From NCBI RefSeq assembly GCF_017876295.1, contig NZ_JAGINT010000002.1, forward strand, positions 1,488,001 through 1,552,000: 64,000 nt of DNA, written 5' to 3'. A program made the position numbers and the translations under genes. Shown piece by piece: positions 1 to 8,492 of the stretch; position 1 is the first letter of the stretch, and each line of letters starts with the position of its first letter. The stretch is from Kribbella aluminosa (GTDB taxonomy: Bacteria; Actinomycetota; Actinomycetes; Propionibacteriales; Kribbellaceae). The notes under the pieces are model-generated. The model was not told the DNA's origin, made no database searches, and worked only from the letters and a program-made list of their open reading frames with translations.

Positions 1-648
1 CTCGCACCGGTCGCCGACGTCGTACCCGCGTCGGCCAAGTCCCAGAACGCGCCGGTCGGCCAGCTCGACCGTGAGTACGGCGACACGCCGCAGCAGGCGG
101 GTCAGGGCGTCACGGCGTTCGTCCAGGGCATGCGCAACGCCGGGATCGCGACCTCGGTCAAGCACTTCCCGGGCCTCGGCCGGGTCCGCGGCAACACCGA
201 CTTCGCGGTCGGCGTCGTCGACAACGTCACGGTCCGCGGCGGCGCCGACCTGCAGCCGTTCGCGGACGGGATCAAGGCCGGTACGTCGATGGTGATGATC
301 TCGACCGTGACGTACAGCAAGATCGACCCGGAGAACCGGGCCGTGTTCTCGCCGACCGTCATCCAGGGCATGGTGCGCGGCGACCTCGGCTGGCAGGGCG
401 TGGTGATCACCGACGACGTCGGCTCCGCCGCGGAGGTGAAGGCGGTACCGGCGGGCGACCGGGCGACCCGCTTCGTGGCGGCCGGCGGCGACATCGTGAT
501 CAACGCCGAGTCCGGGCTGACCGCGACCATGGTGAACGCCCTGGTCGCCAAGGCCGAGCAGGACGAGCTCTTCGCCGCGAAGCTGACGAGTAGCGTGCGG
601 CGTGTGCTGACACTCAAACAGGACTACGGCCTCGTGAGTTGCGGATGA
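1..648 (+). CDS. glycoside hydrolase family 3 protein (5'-truncated)
   Basis: The frame is open from the first base, so the N-terminus lies outside the window; 215 residues are visible. Early residues read LAPVADVVP and APVGQLDREYG, followed by KHFPGLGRVRGNTD and then VVITDDVG, whose Asp is the expected GH3 nucleophile. This is the C-terminal half of a GH3 (NagZ/LpqI-type) barrel, a family that removes N-acetylglucosamine from muropeptides or other beta-glycosides, probably outside the membrane. The canonical KHFPGHG motif has Leu in place of the second His, and no Asp-Ser-His dyad is seen, so the acid/base residue may differ or be missing. The stop overlaps the next start as ATGA. Confidence 0.85.
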   Translation, partial: LAPVADVVPASAKSQNAPVGQLDREYGDTPQQAGQGVTAFVQGMRNAGIATSVKHFPGLGRVRGNTDFAVGVVDNVTVRGGADLQPFADGIKAGTSMVMISTVTYSKIDPENRAVFSPTVIQGMVRGDLGWQGVVITDDVGSAAEVKAVPAGDRATRFVAAGGDIVINAESGLTATMVNALVAKAEQDELFAAKLTSSVRRVLTLKQDYGLVSCG

Positions 649-980
649 GCGAGGAACAAGAGCCCGACTACCGGTTCACCCTCGCGAACGAGCGCACTTA
701 TCTGGCGTACCTGCGTACGTCGCTCGCCTGCTACGCCGGCGGTCTCTCCGCGGTGCAGTTCCTCGACCTCGGGCCGGACCGCTGGCCGGCCCGGATCATC
801 GGGATCGTGCTGGTCCTCACCGGAATCGTCACCACCGCCGGGGCGTTCCGGCGCTGGCAGCTGAACCTGACCGCGATCCGTCGTGGCGGTGCGCTGCCGG
901 CCAGCCGGCTGCCGCTGATGCTGGGGGCAACGATCGCGACGGTCGGCCTGATCGGGCTGCTGTTCTCCCTCTGGCGATAA
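645..980 (+). CDS. DUF202 (YidH-like) membrane protein
   Basis: This 111-residue protein begins MSEEQEPDYRFTLANERTYLAYLRTSLA, the N-terminal signature of the DUF202/YidH family, and has three hydrophobic segments, roughly at residues 24-40, 48-66 and 84-103. Function is unknown; these are small inner-membrane proteins. The ATG at 645 overlaps the GH3 stop by 4 bases, which suggests translational coupling and argues against the TTG two codons upstream. A second DUF202 gene follows immediately; paired DUF202 genes are common in actinobacteria. Confidence 0.85.
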   Translation: MSEEQEPDYRFTLANERTYLAYLRTSLACYAGGLSAVQFLDLGPDRWPARIIGIVLVLTGIVTTAGAFRRWQLNLTAIRRGGALPASRLPLMLGATIATVGLIGLLFSLWR

Positions 981-988
981 GTGTGGCA

Positions 989-1297
989 ATGAGCACACCG
1001 GATCCAGGAAGGCAGCCGGAGCGGACGCTGCTCGCGTGGCGCCGTACGGCCCTCGGGCTGATTGCCAACGGCACGCTGTTGCTCGTCTCCGGCCATGGGT
1101 CGTCACAGGTCCGGACCGGTCTCGGAATCGTCGTTCTCGTGCTGTCGCTGGGCTGCTGGACCGCGGTCGGCGCCGTCTACCGGCGGTCCAAGGGCGGCGC
1201 TGTGCACGCTCTCGGGCACGACCACGTGCTGCGGGTCGCGGCCGGTCTGGTGCTCGTCGTCGGGCTCTTCGACCTGTACGCCGTGATCACGAGATGA
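989..1297 (+). CDS. DUF202 membrane protein (second copy)
   Basis: A 102-residue protein starting MSTPDPGRQPERTLLAWRRTALG; the ERTLLAWRRTAL stretch is the DUF202 motif. Three hydrophobic segments follow. It starts 8 bases after the preceding DUF202 gene, so the two are probably co-transcribed and may form a complex. GTG codons at 981 and 983 are alternative starts. No biochemical role can be assigned. Confidence 0.82.
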   Translation: MSTPDPGRQPERTLLAWRRTALGLIANGTLLLVSGHGSSQVRTGLGIVVLVLSLGCWTAVGAVYRRSKGGAVHALGHDHVLRVAAGLVLVVGLFDLYAVITR

Positions 1298-1437
1298 AAC
1301 CGATCGGTTACCCATCGTGTGCGCCGTGAAAGGCCAGTTCATGACGACGCGATACGTTGAGCCGGGCGGATGCCACGTCACCGGTCGGTTCCCCCTAGCA
1401 TGTTCACGGTTTGTCCCTCGTTCACCCGGAGCTTGAA

Positions 1438-2070
1438 GTGCCGTTACGTCTGCGTCCGAACGACCCGACGTTCTACGACCTTTTCACCGAGTCCGCCAAC
1501 CACCTCGTGGAAGGATCCCGGATCCTGGCGGAGCTGCTCGGCAGTACGGCGGGTACCGGGCTGTCCGCCAGCCACCAGATCGCCGCCCAGATGAAGGACG
1601 CGGAACACGCCGCCGACGAGACCACGCACTCGATCATCCGGCGGGTCAACTCGACCTTCGTCACGCCGTTCGACCGCGAGGACATCTACCGGCTGGCCTC
1701 GGACCTCGACGACGTCATGGACTTCATGGAGGAGGCCGTCGACGCCGTCCACCTGTTCAACCTGGAGAAGCTGCCGGAGGAAGTCGCTGAGCAGATCGAG
1801 GTGCTGCAGCGGGCCGCCCAGCTGACGGCGGAGAACATGCCCAAGTTGCGCACCATGAAGGACCTGGCGGAGTACTGGATCGAGATCAACCGGCTGGAGA
1901 ACACCGGTGACGCGGTGCACCGCCGGATCATCGCGAAGCTGTTCAGCGGCGAGTTCGACGCGCTGACGGTGATGAAGGTGAAGACCGTCGTCGACCTGCT
2001 GGAGGAGGCGCTCGACGCCTTCGAGCACGTCGCCAACACGGTCGAGCAGATCGCCGTCAAGGAGAGCTGA
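1438..2070 (+). CDS. DUF47 / PhoU-like Pit accessory protein
   Basis: A 210-residue, largely helical protein of the DUF47 (PhoU-like) family, with FYDLFTESANHLVEGSRIL near the N-terminus and DDVMDFMEEAVDAVHLF in the middle. In bacteria these proteins are encoded beside Pit phosphate transporters and are thought to regulate them. I chose GTG 1438 because GGAG lies 6 bases upstream and the product then begins PLRLRPNDPTFYDLF, as family members usually do; a TTG at 1411 is possible. The Pit gene starts 2 bases after its stop, so the two form an operon. Confidence 0.88.
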   Translation: MPLRLRPNDPTFYDLFTESANHLVEGSRILAELLGSTAGTGLSASHQIAAQMKDAEHAADETTHSIIRRVNSTFVTPFDREDIYRLASDLDDVMDFMEEAVDAVHLFNLEKLPEEVAEQIEVLQRAAQLTAENMPKLRTMKDLAEYWIEINRLENTGDAVHRRIIAKLFSGEFDALTVMKVKTVVDLLEEALDAFEHVANTVEQIAVKES

Positions 2071-2072
2071 GC

Positions 2073-3071
2073 GTGGAGTTCACGCTCGTCATCGCCGTCG
2101 TCGTCATCGCGCTCGCGTTCGACTACACCAACGGCTTCCACGACGCCGCCAACGCGATCGCGACCTCGGTCTCCACCCGGGCGCTGACGCCCCGAGTGGC
2201 GCTGGCGATGGCGGCGGCCTGCAACTTCCTCGGCGCACTGGCCGGTACCGAGGTCGCCGAGACCATCGGCAAGGGCATCATCGCCACGCCGAGCGGCAAG
2301 CACGGTCTGGTGATCGTGATCGCGGCCCTCATCGGTGCCATTACCTGGAACCTGATCACCTGGTACTTCGGCCTGCCCAGCTCGTCGACGCACGCGCTGA
2401 TCGGCGGGCTCGTGGGCGCCGGTCTGGCCTCTACCAGCACGGTCCTGTGGTCCGGAATCGTCGACAAGGTCGTGATTCCGATGGTGCTGTCGCCCGCGGT
2501 CGGGTTCACCGGTGCGTTCCTGCTGATGGTCGCGATCCTCTGGCTGTTCCGGCGCAGCAATCCGGGCAGGACCACGCGCGGCTTCCGGATGGCGCAGTCG
2601 CTGTCGGCCGCCGCGATGGCGCTCGGCCACGGTCTGCAGGACGCCCAGAAGACGATGGGCGTCATCTTCCTGGCGCTGGTCACCACCGGCCATGCCCAGC
2701 AGAGCGACGGTATTCCGCTCTGGGTGAAGATCTCCGCCGCGACGGCGATCTCGCTCGGGACGTACTCCGGTGGCTGGCGGATCATGCGGACGCTCGGCCG
2801 CCGGATCATCCACCTCGACCCGGCCCGCGGGTTCGCCTCCGAGGCGGTCTCCGCCGTGGTGCTGTACGTGATGGCGATCGGCCTGCACGCCCCGGTCTCG
2901 ACCACCCACACGATCACCTCCGCGGTGATGGGCGCGGGCGCCACCAAGCGCCTGTCCGCGGTCCGCTGGGGTGTGGCCAAGGGCATCGTCACCGCCTGGG
3001 TCCTGACCATCCCGGCGGCCGGCGTCGTCGCCGCCCTCGTCTACGGCCTGGTCCATCTGATCTTGGAGTAG
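2073..3071 (+). CDS. pit: Pit-family inorganic phosphate transporter (copy 1)
   Basis: A 332-residue polytopic membrane protein with both PHO4/Pit signature repeats: FDYTNGFHDAANAIATSVSTR near the N-terminus and a second copy containing GLQDAQKTMGV. Pit proteins take up divalent-metal phosphate with protons at low affinity. It uses a GTG start directly after the DUF47 gene. The upstream partner, a second Pit gene downstream and the nearby high-affinity Pst system show that phosphate supply is a main theme of this region. Function is secure at family level. Confidence 0.93.
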   Translation: MEFTLVIAVVVIALAFDYTNGFHDAANAIATSVSTRALTPRVALAMAAACNFLGALAGTEVAETIGKGIIATPSGKHGLVIVIAALIGAITWNLITWYFGLPSSSTHALIGGLVGAGLASTSTVLWSGIVDKVVIPMVLSPAVGFTGAFLLMVAILWLFRRSNPGRTTRGFRMAQSLSAAAMALGHGLQDAQKTMGVIFLALVTTGHAQQSDGIPLWVKISAATAISLGTYSGGWRIMRTLGRRIIHLDPARGFASEAVSAVVLYVMAIGLHAPVSTTHTITSAVMGAGATKRLSAVRWGVAKGIVTAWVLTIPAAGVVAALVYGLVHLILE

Positions 3072-3160
3072 GTTCCCCGGACCGGTTCATTCAGAATTCA
3101 CTCATCGAGCCTACGGTCGATCCAGGTTGCTGATCGTCCGCCTAGGGGAAGTGATCGCGA

Positions 3161-4297
3161 ATGGACCTGTCGTTCCTGGTCGTCGTGGTGATCGTCACCG
3201 CGTTGGTGTTCGACTTCACCAACGGGTTCCACGACACAGCAAATGCGATGGCGACCTCGATCGCCACCGGCGCACTGAAGCCCAAGATCGCGGTCGCGGT
3301 CTCCGCGGTGCTGAACCTGGTCGGCGCGTTCATCTCCACCGAGGTGGCCAAGACGATCTCGAGCGGCATCGTCGACGACGCCAAGGTGACCGTGCCGGTG
3401 ATCTTCGGCGGCCTGGTCGGCGCCATCCTGTGGAACCTGCTGACCTGGTACGTCGGCCTGCCGAGCTCCTCGTCGCACGCGCTCTTCGGCGGCCTGATCG
3501 GCGCCACCTGGATCGCCTCCGGGAGCAGCGCCGTACATTTCGGCACCGTCGTACAGAAGATCATCATCCCGGCCGTGGCGGCCCCGATCGTGGCCGGTGT
3601 GGTGGCGCTGCTCGGGACCTTCCTGGCGTACAAGATCACCGCTCGCGCCCGGAAGAAGTCGGTCGAGGACGGGTTCCGCGCCGGCCAGATCGCGTCCGCG
3701 TCGCTGGTCTCGCTCGCGCACGGTACCGGTGACGCGCAGAAGACGATGGGCGTCATCACGCTGGTGCTGATCATCTCCGGCAGCCTGCACTCCGGCGCCA
3801 AGCCGCCGATCTGGGTGATCCTGGCGGCCGGTACGGCGATCGCGCTCGGCACTTACCTCGGCGGCTGGCGGATCATCCGGACGATGGGCAAGGGCCTGAC
3901 CGAGATCGAGTCCCCGCAGGGTTTCGCCGCCGAGACCAGCTCCACCTCGGTGCTGCTGATCTCCTCGCACCTGGGCTTCCCGCTGTCGACCACGCAGGTC
4001 TGCTCCGGCAGCATCCTCGGCGCCGGTCTGGGCAAGAAGCTGGCCGAGGTGCGCTGGACGGTCGCCGGCCGGATGGCCGTGGCGTGGCTGCTGACGCTGC
4101 CGGCCGCCGCGATCGTCGGTGCGCTGTCCGGTGAGGTGGCGGACTCCGGCAACGCCGGTGTGGTGATCATCGCGGTCCTCGCGATCGCTGCCGGTGGCGC
4201 CATCTACGTGGCCTCCCGGCGCCGCCCGGTGACGCCGGAGAACGTCAACGAGTACCCGAGCTCGACCTCCGCCGCGACCACGCCCGCAGCGGCCTGA
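3161..4297 (+). CDS. pit: Pit-family inorganic phosphate transporter (copy 2)
   Basis: A 378-residue Pit-family transporter with FDFTNGFHDTANAMATSIATG at the N-terminus and GTGDAQKTMGVITLVL in the second half, where copy 1 has GLQDAQ. About ten membrane segments are predicted, and the C-terminal tail is Ser/Thr/Ala-rich and probably cytoplasmic. ATG 3161 is preceded by AGGGGAAG. It lies 89 bases after copy 1 and may have its own promoter. The two copies differ clearly in sequence, so they are not a recent duplication. Confidence 0.93.
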   Translation: MDLSFLVVVVIVTALVFDFTNGFHDTANAMATSIATGALKPKIAVAVSAVLNLVGAFISTEVAKTISSGIVDDAKVTVPVIFGGLVGAILWNLLTWYVGLPSSSSHALFGGLIGATWIASGSSAVHFGTVVQKIIIPAVAAPIVAGVVALLGTFLAYKITARARKKSVEDGFRAGQIASASLVSLAHGTGDAQKTMGVITLVLIISGSLHSGAKPPIWVILAAGTAIALGTYLGGWRIIRTMGKGLTEIESPQGFAAETSSTSVLLISSHLGFPLSTTQVCSGSILGAGLGKKLAEVRWTVAGRMAVAWLLTLPAAAIVGALSGEVADSGNAGVVIIAVLAIAAGGAIYVASRRRPVTPENVNEYPSSTSAATTPAAA

Positions 4298-4310
4298 GAG
4301 GAGTACGGCG

Positions 4311-4544
4311 ATGCACATCAACTGGGGTGCCCTCAGTGAGGTCGCACTGGTCAGCCTGACCTTCGGCGTCGGCCTGGCGGTGCTCTTCGCGTTCGGAATC
4401 ACCGCGATGTCGCGGCGTGCGGTAGCGATCGACGAGAAACGGCAGCCGTCCTTCGTGGACACGGGCGTCGCTGCGCTGTGTTTCGCGGCCTGCCTGGCCG
4501 CTGTGCTCTACGGGCTGTACCTGATCATCCCGCAGTTCCACTGA
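4311..4544 (+). CDS. small membrane protein downstream of pit
   Basis: A 77-residue protein with two hydrophobic helices (about residues 10-32 and 50-72) separated by a charged loop containing RRAVAIDEKR. It begins 14 bases after the second Pit gene, behind a GGAG-type ribosome binding site, so it is probably in that operon. It could be an accessory subunit of the transporter, but that is inferred from position only. Confidence 0.7.
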   Translation: MHINWGALSEVALVSLTFGVGLAVLFAFGITAMSRRAVAIDEKRQPSFVDTGVAALCFAACLAAVLYGLYLIIPQFH

Positions 4545-4564
4545 CCGAGGGCATGGCCTAGCTC

Positions 4565-5089
4565 TTACCGGTTCCAGCGACGTACAGCCTTGGTCACGTC
4601 CCTAGCGCGGATGGAGCCAAGGTTGTACTCCCATGCGGCCAGCAGGCGGCTGCCGAGCAGCTCTGCGTCCAAGAACGTGCGCGGGCGTACAGCGACCGCC
4701 CAGGTGGCCGCGGCCGCGTGTCCCTGCTGGTGGAGCAGGTGGTCGACGGTCGCCTCGATACGGCTGCTCTGTTCGCCCTGGAGCCCGCCGGTGGCCCACT
4801 CCTGCACGATCTGCGGGTCGTCGGCCGTCATCCGCGCCAGATAGGTCAGCGGGCCCCGCCAGAAGCCCTTGCTGCCGATGCTGTCCAGCGTCTCCAGCGG
4901 GAACCAGCCGTTCTGGTTGCGACGGCCGTTCACCGCGGACTCGATCTCGCGGGCGTGGTCGGCGGACAGATCCCGGGTCGCCCAGCCCACGAAGTACGCA
5001 CCGGCGTCCGGGATGTGTTCGGCCACGTGCGGCGCGGGCGTCAGCGCACCGGGCTCGAAGAGATGCAGCTCCTCCGGTGAATCGAACAC
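4565..5089 (-). CDS. hypothetical protein, no family recognised
   Basis: A 174-residue soluble protein beginning MFDSPEELHLFEPGALTPAPHVAEHIPDAG and ending KAVRRWNR. No signal peptide or membrane segment is seen, and I recognise no domain. Composition and codon use match the neighbouring genes, and the strand-specific frame is uninterrupted, so it is probably real. It converges with the Pit operon, leaving only 20 bases between the stops. Confidence 0.6.
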   Translation of the reverse strand: MFDSPEELHLFEPGALTPAPHVAEHIPDAGAYFVGWATRDLSADHAREIESAVNGRRNQNGWFPLETLDSIGSKGFWRGPLTYLARMTADDPQIVQEWATGGLQGEQSSRIEATVDHLLHQQGHAAAATWAVAVRPRTFLDAELLGSRLLAAWEYNLGSIRARDVTKAVRRWNR

Positions 5090-5206
5090 TTGCCTGCCCC
5101 CGCCTGCTCGAGTACGCGGGCCGCAGCCGCCGCCCGCCGAACAGGAACCCCCCCAGATGCCTGTTAGGTCAACGAATGCTTTCGTACCCTCGATCCGCCC
5201 CGAGGG

Positions 5207-5959
5207 TCAAGAGCTCCTCCGTCGTTCGGCCCGCTGGGCCAGCTCCTCGCGGTCCAGCCGCTCGGCCTCCTCCGGTGTCGGCGCGCTACCGCCGTACGCG
5301 GCCGGCAGCCACCAGGCCCCGGGCGGCTGCTCCGGGTACCCGCGGATGCTCTCGTCCAGCATCCCGCTCATCGTCGAGCGCAGCCGGGCGGTCGCCTCCG
5401 CCGGCTCGTCGTCCGGCGTCACGCTGATCGGCGCGCCGATGCTGATCGAGATCGGGCGGTGCCGGGTGAAGTCCCGCGCGTGGTCCTTCGTGAACATCCG
5501 CTGGGTGCCCCACAGGATCATCGGCAGCACCGGTACGCCGGCCTCCGCCGCCATCCGGACCGTGCCGGACTTGAACTCCTTCAGCTCGAACGACCGGCTG
5601 ATCGTGGCCTCCGGGAACACCCCGACCAGCTCACCGGCCCGGAGAAAGTCGACGGCCGTCCGGTACGACGTGGCGCCCGCCTCCCGGTCCACCGGGATGT
5701 GGTGCATGCCGCGCATCAGCGGGCCGGAGTACCGGTTCCGGAAGAGCACCTCCTTGGCCATGAAGCGGACCAGCCGCCTGGCCGGCACTGCGCCGTACCC
5801 GCCGAGGATGAAGTCGACGTAGCTGATGTGGTTGATCGCGATCAGCGCGCCGCCGGTGTGCGGGACGTGCTCGGTCCCGGTCCGGCGGATCTTCAGGTCC
5901 AGGGCCATGAAGGCGGTCTTGGCGAAGCCGATGACGGGCGGGTAGACGAGGTCTCGCAT
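5207..5959 (-). CDS. plsC: 1-acyl-sn-glycerol-3-phosphate acyltransferase (PlsC family)
   Basis: A 250-residue acyltransferase with the catalytic NH(X4)D motif as NHISYVD at residues 43-49 and a substrate-binding VFPEATISRS motif near residue 120. PlsC enzymes transfer an acyl chain to lysophosphatidate at the membrane during phospholipid synthesis; actinobacteria have many paralogues with other acceptors. The C-terminal ~40 residues are charged and extend past the conserved domain. It is divergent from the thiC riboswitch region. Confidence 0.88.
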   Translation of the reverse strand: MRDLVYPPVIGFAKTAFMALDLKIRRTGTEHVPHTGGALIAINHISYVDFILGGYGAVPARRLVRFMAKEVLFRNRYSGPLMRGMHHIPVDREAGATSYRTAVDFLRAGELVGVFPEATISRSFELKEFKSGTVRMAAEAGVPVLPMILWGTQRMFTKDHARDFTRHRPISISIGAPISVTPDDEPAEATARLRSTMSGMLDESIRGYPEQPPGAWWLPAAYGGSAPTPEEAERLDREELAQRAERRRSS

Positions 5960-6040
5960 GAGCCGACGCTACAGGCTTCGTACAGGCCGTCGCTGGATCA
6001 CCAGACAGGACCTATACGGTGGGCGCTGACAACTACAGAC

Positions 6041-6147
6041 CGCGGGAGCTCGCACCGTAGTGGGCTGAGAGGGCGGCTGGACCAGGAATCTGACCTGGCC
6101 GGCGCCGCCGACCGCCGAACCTGTCCGGGTAATTCCGGCGTAGGGAG
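6041..6147 (+). promoter_or_regulatory. TPP riboswitch (THI element)
   Basis: The leader of thiC contains the conserved thi-box landmarks in order: CGCGGGAGCT at 6041, GGGCTGAGAGGG at 6062, and ACCGCCGAACCTGTCCGGGT followed by AATTCCGGCGTAGGGAG ending at 6147. The last segment runs into the thiC ribosome binding site (AGGGAGCAGCACC, ATG at 6155). That placement fits control of translation initiation by thiamine pyrophosphate. Confidence 0.95.
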
Positions 6148-6154
6148 CAGCACC

Positions 6155-7756
6155 ATGGTCACTGTCAGCACCGGCCCGATCTCGGGGTCGGAGAAGATCT
6201 ATCGCGGCGAGCTCGGCGTGCCGGGGCGTCGCGTCAACCTCACCAACGGCGAGTACTTCGACCTGTACGACACGTCCGGCCCGTACACCGACGCGGCCGC
6301 GCACATCGACGTACAGGCCGGCCTGCCCGCGCTGCGGCGGGACTGGATCGCCGCACGCACCGGGCTGACCCAGCTCGGGCATGCGCGCGCCGGGACGATC
6401 ACCGAGGAGATGCGGTACGTCGCCGTGCGGGAAGGGCTCGATCCGGAGTTCGTCCGGGCGGAGGTGGCGCGCGGCCGGGCGGTGATCCCGGCGAACAGGT
6501 GCCACCCGGAGAGCGAGCCGATGATCATCGGGAAGAAGTTCCTGGTGAAGGTGAACGCGAACATCGGCAACTCGGCGGTCAGCAGCTCGATCGAGGACGA
6601 GGTCGAGAAACTCGTCTGGGCGACCAGGTGGGGCGCGGACACGGTGATGGACCTGTCCACCGGGAAGAACATCCACGAGACCCGGGAGTGGATCCTGCGG
6701 AACTCGCCGGTGCCGATCGGTACGGTGCCGCTCTACCAGGCGCTGGAGAAGGTGAAGGGCGACCCGGCGGCGCTGTCCTGGGAGGTGTATCGCGACACTG
6801 TGATCGAGCAGTGCGAGCAGGGCGTGGACTACATGACCGTGCACGCCGGGGTACTGCTGCGCTACGTGCCGCTGACCGCGCGGCGGATCACCGGCATCGT
6901 GTCGCGGGGCGGGTCGATCATGGCTGCGTGGTGCCTCGCGCATCACCAGGAGTCCTTCCTGTACACGCATTTCGCCGAGCTGTGCTCCATTCTGCGGGAG
7001 TACGACGTGACGTTCTCGCTCGGCGACGGGCTGCGGCCCGGGTGCATCGCGGACGCCAACGACGAGGCGCAGTTCGCCGAGCTGCGGACGCTGGGGGAGC
7101 TGACCCGGATCGCCTGGGAGCACGACGTACAGGTGATGATCGAGGGGCCGGGGCACGTTCCGATGCACAAGATCGCGGAGAACGTGCGGCTCGAGGAGGA
7201 GCTCTGCGGCGAGGCGCCGTTCTACACATTGGGGCCGTTGGCAACTGATGTGGCGCCGGCCTACGACCACATCACGTCGGCGATCGGGGCGGCGCAGATC
7301 GGCTGGCTGGGTACGGCGATGCTCTGCTACGTCACGCCGAAGGAGCATCTCGGGCTGCCGGACCGCGACGACGTGAAGACCGGCGTGATCACGTACAAGA
7401 TCGCTGCCCACGCGGCCGATCTGGCGAAGGGGCATCCCGGTGCGCAGGCCTGGGACGACACGTTGTCCAAGGCGAGGTTCGAGTTCCGCTGGGAGGACCA
7501 GTTCAACCTCTCGCTGGATCCGGACACCGCGCGGTCCTTCCACGACGAGACGTTGCCCGCGGAGCCCGCGAAGACCGCGCACTTCTGCTCGATGTGCGGC
7601 CCGAAGTTCTGCTCGATGCGGATCACCGCCGACATCCGCAAGTACGCCGAAGAACGCGGGCTGACCTCGACCGAGGCGATCGAGGCCGGCTTCGCCGAGA
7701 GGTCCGAGGCCTTCCGGTCCACCGATCAGAAGCTGTACCTGCCAGTCGCGGACTGA
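6155..7756 (+). CDS. thiC: phosphomethylpyrimidine synthase ThiC
   Basis: A 533-residue radical SAM enzyme that rearranges aminoimidazole ribotide into hydroxymethylpyrimidine phosphate for thiamine synthesis. It carries the C-terminal CSMCGPKFCSM cluster motif (CX2CX4C) that binds the 4Fe-4S cluster, and core motifs such as NIGNS and EGPGHVPMH. ATG 6155 is set by the riboswitch expression platform just upstream. A hairpin terminator follows the stop. No other thiamine gene is adjacent. Confidence 0.97.
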   Translation: MVTVSTGPISGSEKIYRGELGVPGRRVNLTNGEYFDLYDTSGPYTDAAAHIDVQAGLPALRRDWIAARTGLTQLGHARAGTITEEMRYVAVREGLDPEFVRAEVARGRAVIPANRCHPESEPMIIGKKFLVKVNANIGNSAVSSSIEDEVEKLVWATRWGADTVMDLSTGKNIHETREWILRNSPVPIGTVPLYQALEKVKGDPAALSWEVYRDTVIEQCEQGVDYMTVHAGVLLRYVPLTARRITGIVSRGGSIMAAWCLAHHQESFLYTHFAELCSILREYDVTFSLGDGLRPGCIADANDEAQFAELRTLGELTRIAWEHDVQVMIEGPGHVPMHKIAENVRLEEELCGEAPFYTLGPLATDVAPAYDHITSAIGAAQIGWLGTAMLCYVTPKEHLGLPDRDDVKTGVITYKIAAHAADLAKGHPGAQAWDDTLSKARFEFRWEDQFNLSLDPDTARSFHDETLPAEPAKTAHFCSMCGPKFCSMRITADIRKYAEERGLTSTEAIEAGFAERSEAFRSTDQKLYLPVAD

Positions 7757-7765
7757 GTACGCCGT

Positions 7766-7797
7766 TCCGGCCCGGGGTGCCGTCCTCCCGGGCCGGA
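7766..7797 (+). terminator. hairpin terminator after thiC
   Basis: A perfect 11-bp stem, TCCGGCCCGGG (7766-7776) with CCCGGGCCGGA (7787-7797), begins 10 bases after the thiC stop. There is no clear T tract. Confidence 0.6.
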
Positions 7798-7831
7798 CAC
7801 GGGGAGTGATCGGCTGAACCGATTCAGGTTT

Positions 7832-7869
7832 TAGCCTTCACTCTACGTGAATAAGACTGTAGCCTTAAG
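7832..7869 (+). promoter_or_regulatory. AT-richer promoter/operator region of the SatD-like gene
   Basis: Two direct copies of TAGCCTT (7832-7838 and 7860-7866) flank an inverted repeat TTCAC-N5-GTGAA (7837-7851). The segment is clearly AT-richer than its surroundings and lies 24-60 bases ahead of the start. It looks like a promoter with a dimer-binding site, perhaps for autoregulation by the helix-turn-helix protein that follows; this is inference. Confidence 0.4.
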
Positions 7870-7892
7870 CCGTTCGGAAGGAGGTACGGGCG

Positions 7893-8492
7893 ATGGTCTT
7901 CGTTCTCACCGTAGATCAGCGCGGCAGCCGAAGCACGAGTGATCTCGTACCCGAGCTACTGACCGCCCTGAACCGCCGGCCGCGGCGGACCGGGCTGTTG
8001 CGCAAGTTCGAGCGGACCGCCGGCGACGAGGTGCAGGGCGTGCTGTCGGAGGCCCGTGCGACCGTCGACGTGATCGTGGAGCTGCTCCGGTCGGACGGCT
8101 GGTACGTCGGCCTCGGCATCGGCGAGGTCACCGAGCCACTGCCACGCAGTACCAGGGCTGGCAGCGGCGACGCGTTCGTGTTCGCCAGGGAGGCGGTGAC
8201 GCGCGCCAAGTCCAGCCCGCACCACGTGAACGTGGCCGGAGCGGATCCACACAAAGCAGAGCAGGTGGAGACGGTGCTGTGGCTGATGGCGTCCGTACTG
8301 CGACGCCGTAGCGAGCGCGGCTGGGCCGTGGCGGACCTGCTGGCCGAAGGACTCACCAGACGGGAGATCGGCGTGAAACTCGGCATCAGCCAGTCGGCAG
8401 TGACCCAACGGGCCCAGGCGGCCGGCTTCGCCGAGGAACAGCGCGGCCGGGCGCTTGCGGCGGATCTCCTCGAGCACGGGGTCGCTGCGTGA
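7893..8492 (+). CDS. SatD-like protein with C-terminal helix-turn-helix
   Basis: A 199-residue protein. Residues 1-115 resemble the SatD family (opening strand MVFVLTVDQRGSR, then TAGDEVQGVL and GLGIGEV). Residues 145-180 form a sigma-70 region-4-like or LuxR-like helix-turn-helix with LTRREIGVKLGISQSAVTQR. SatD has been linked to stress or acid responses in streptococci, with an unknown mechanism. A strong GGAAGGAGG lies upstream of ATG 7893. Its stop overlaps the next start as GTGA, so the membrane protein downstream is coupled to it. It may be a one-component regulator acting with that partner. Confidence 0.7.
   Translation: MVFVLTVDQRGSRSTSDLVPELLTALNRRPRRTGLLRKFERTAGDEVQGVLSEARATVDVIVELLRSDGWYVGLGIGEVTEPLPRSTRAGSGDAFVFAREAVTRAKSSPHHVNVAGADPHKAEQVETVLWLMASVLRRRSERGWAVADLLAEGLTRREIGVKLGISQSAVTQRAQAAGFAEEQRGRALAADLLEHGVAA

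Noticed and set aside
1335..1427. PHO box ahead of the Pit operon
   Set aside because: GTTCACG and GTTCACC occur at 1402 and 1420 but are 18 bases apart, off the 11-base register.
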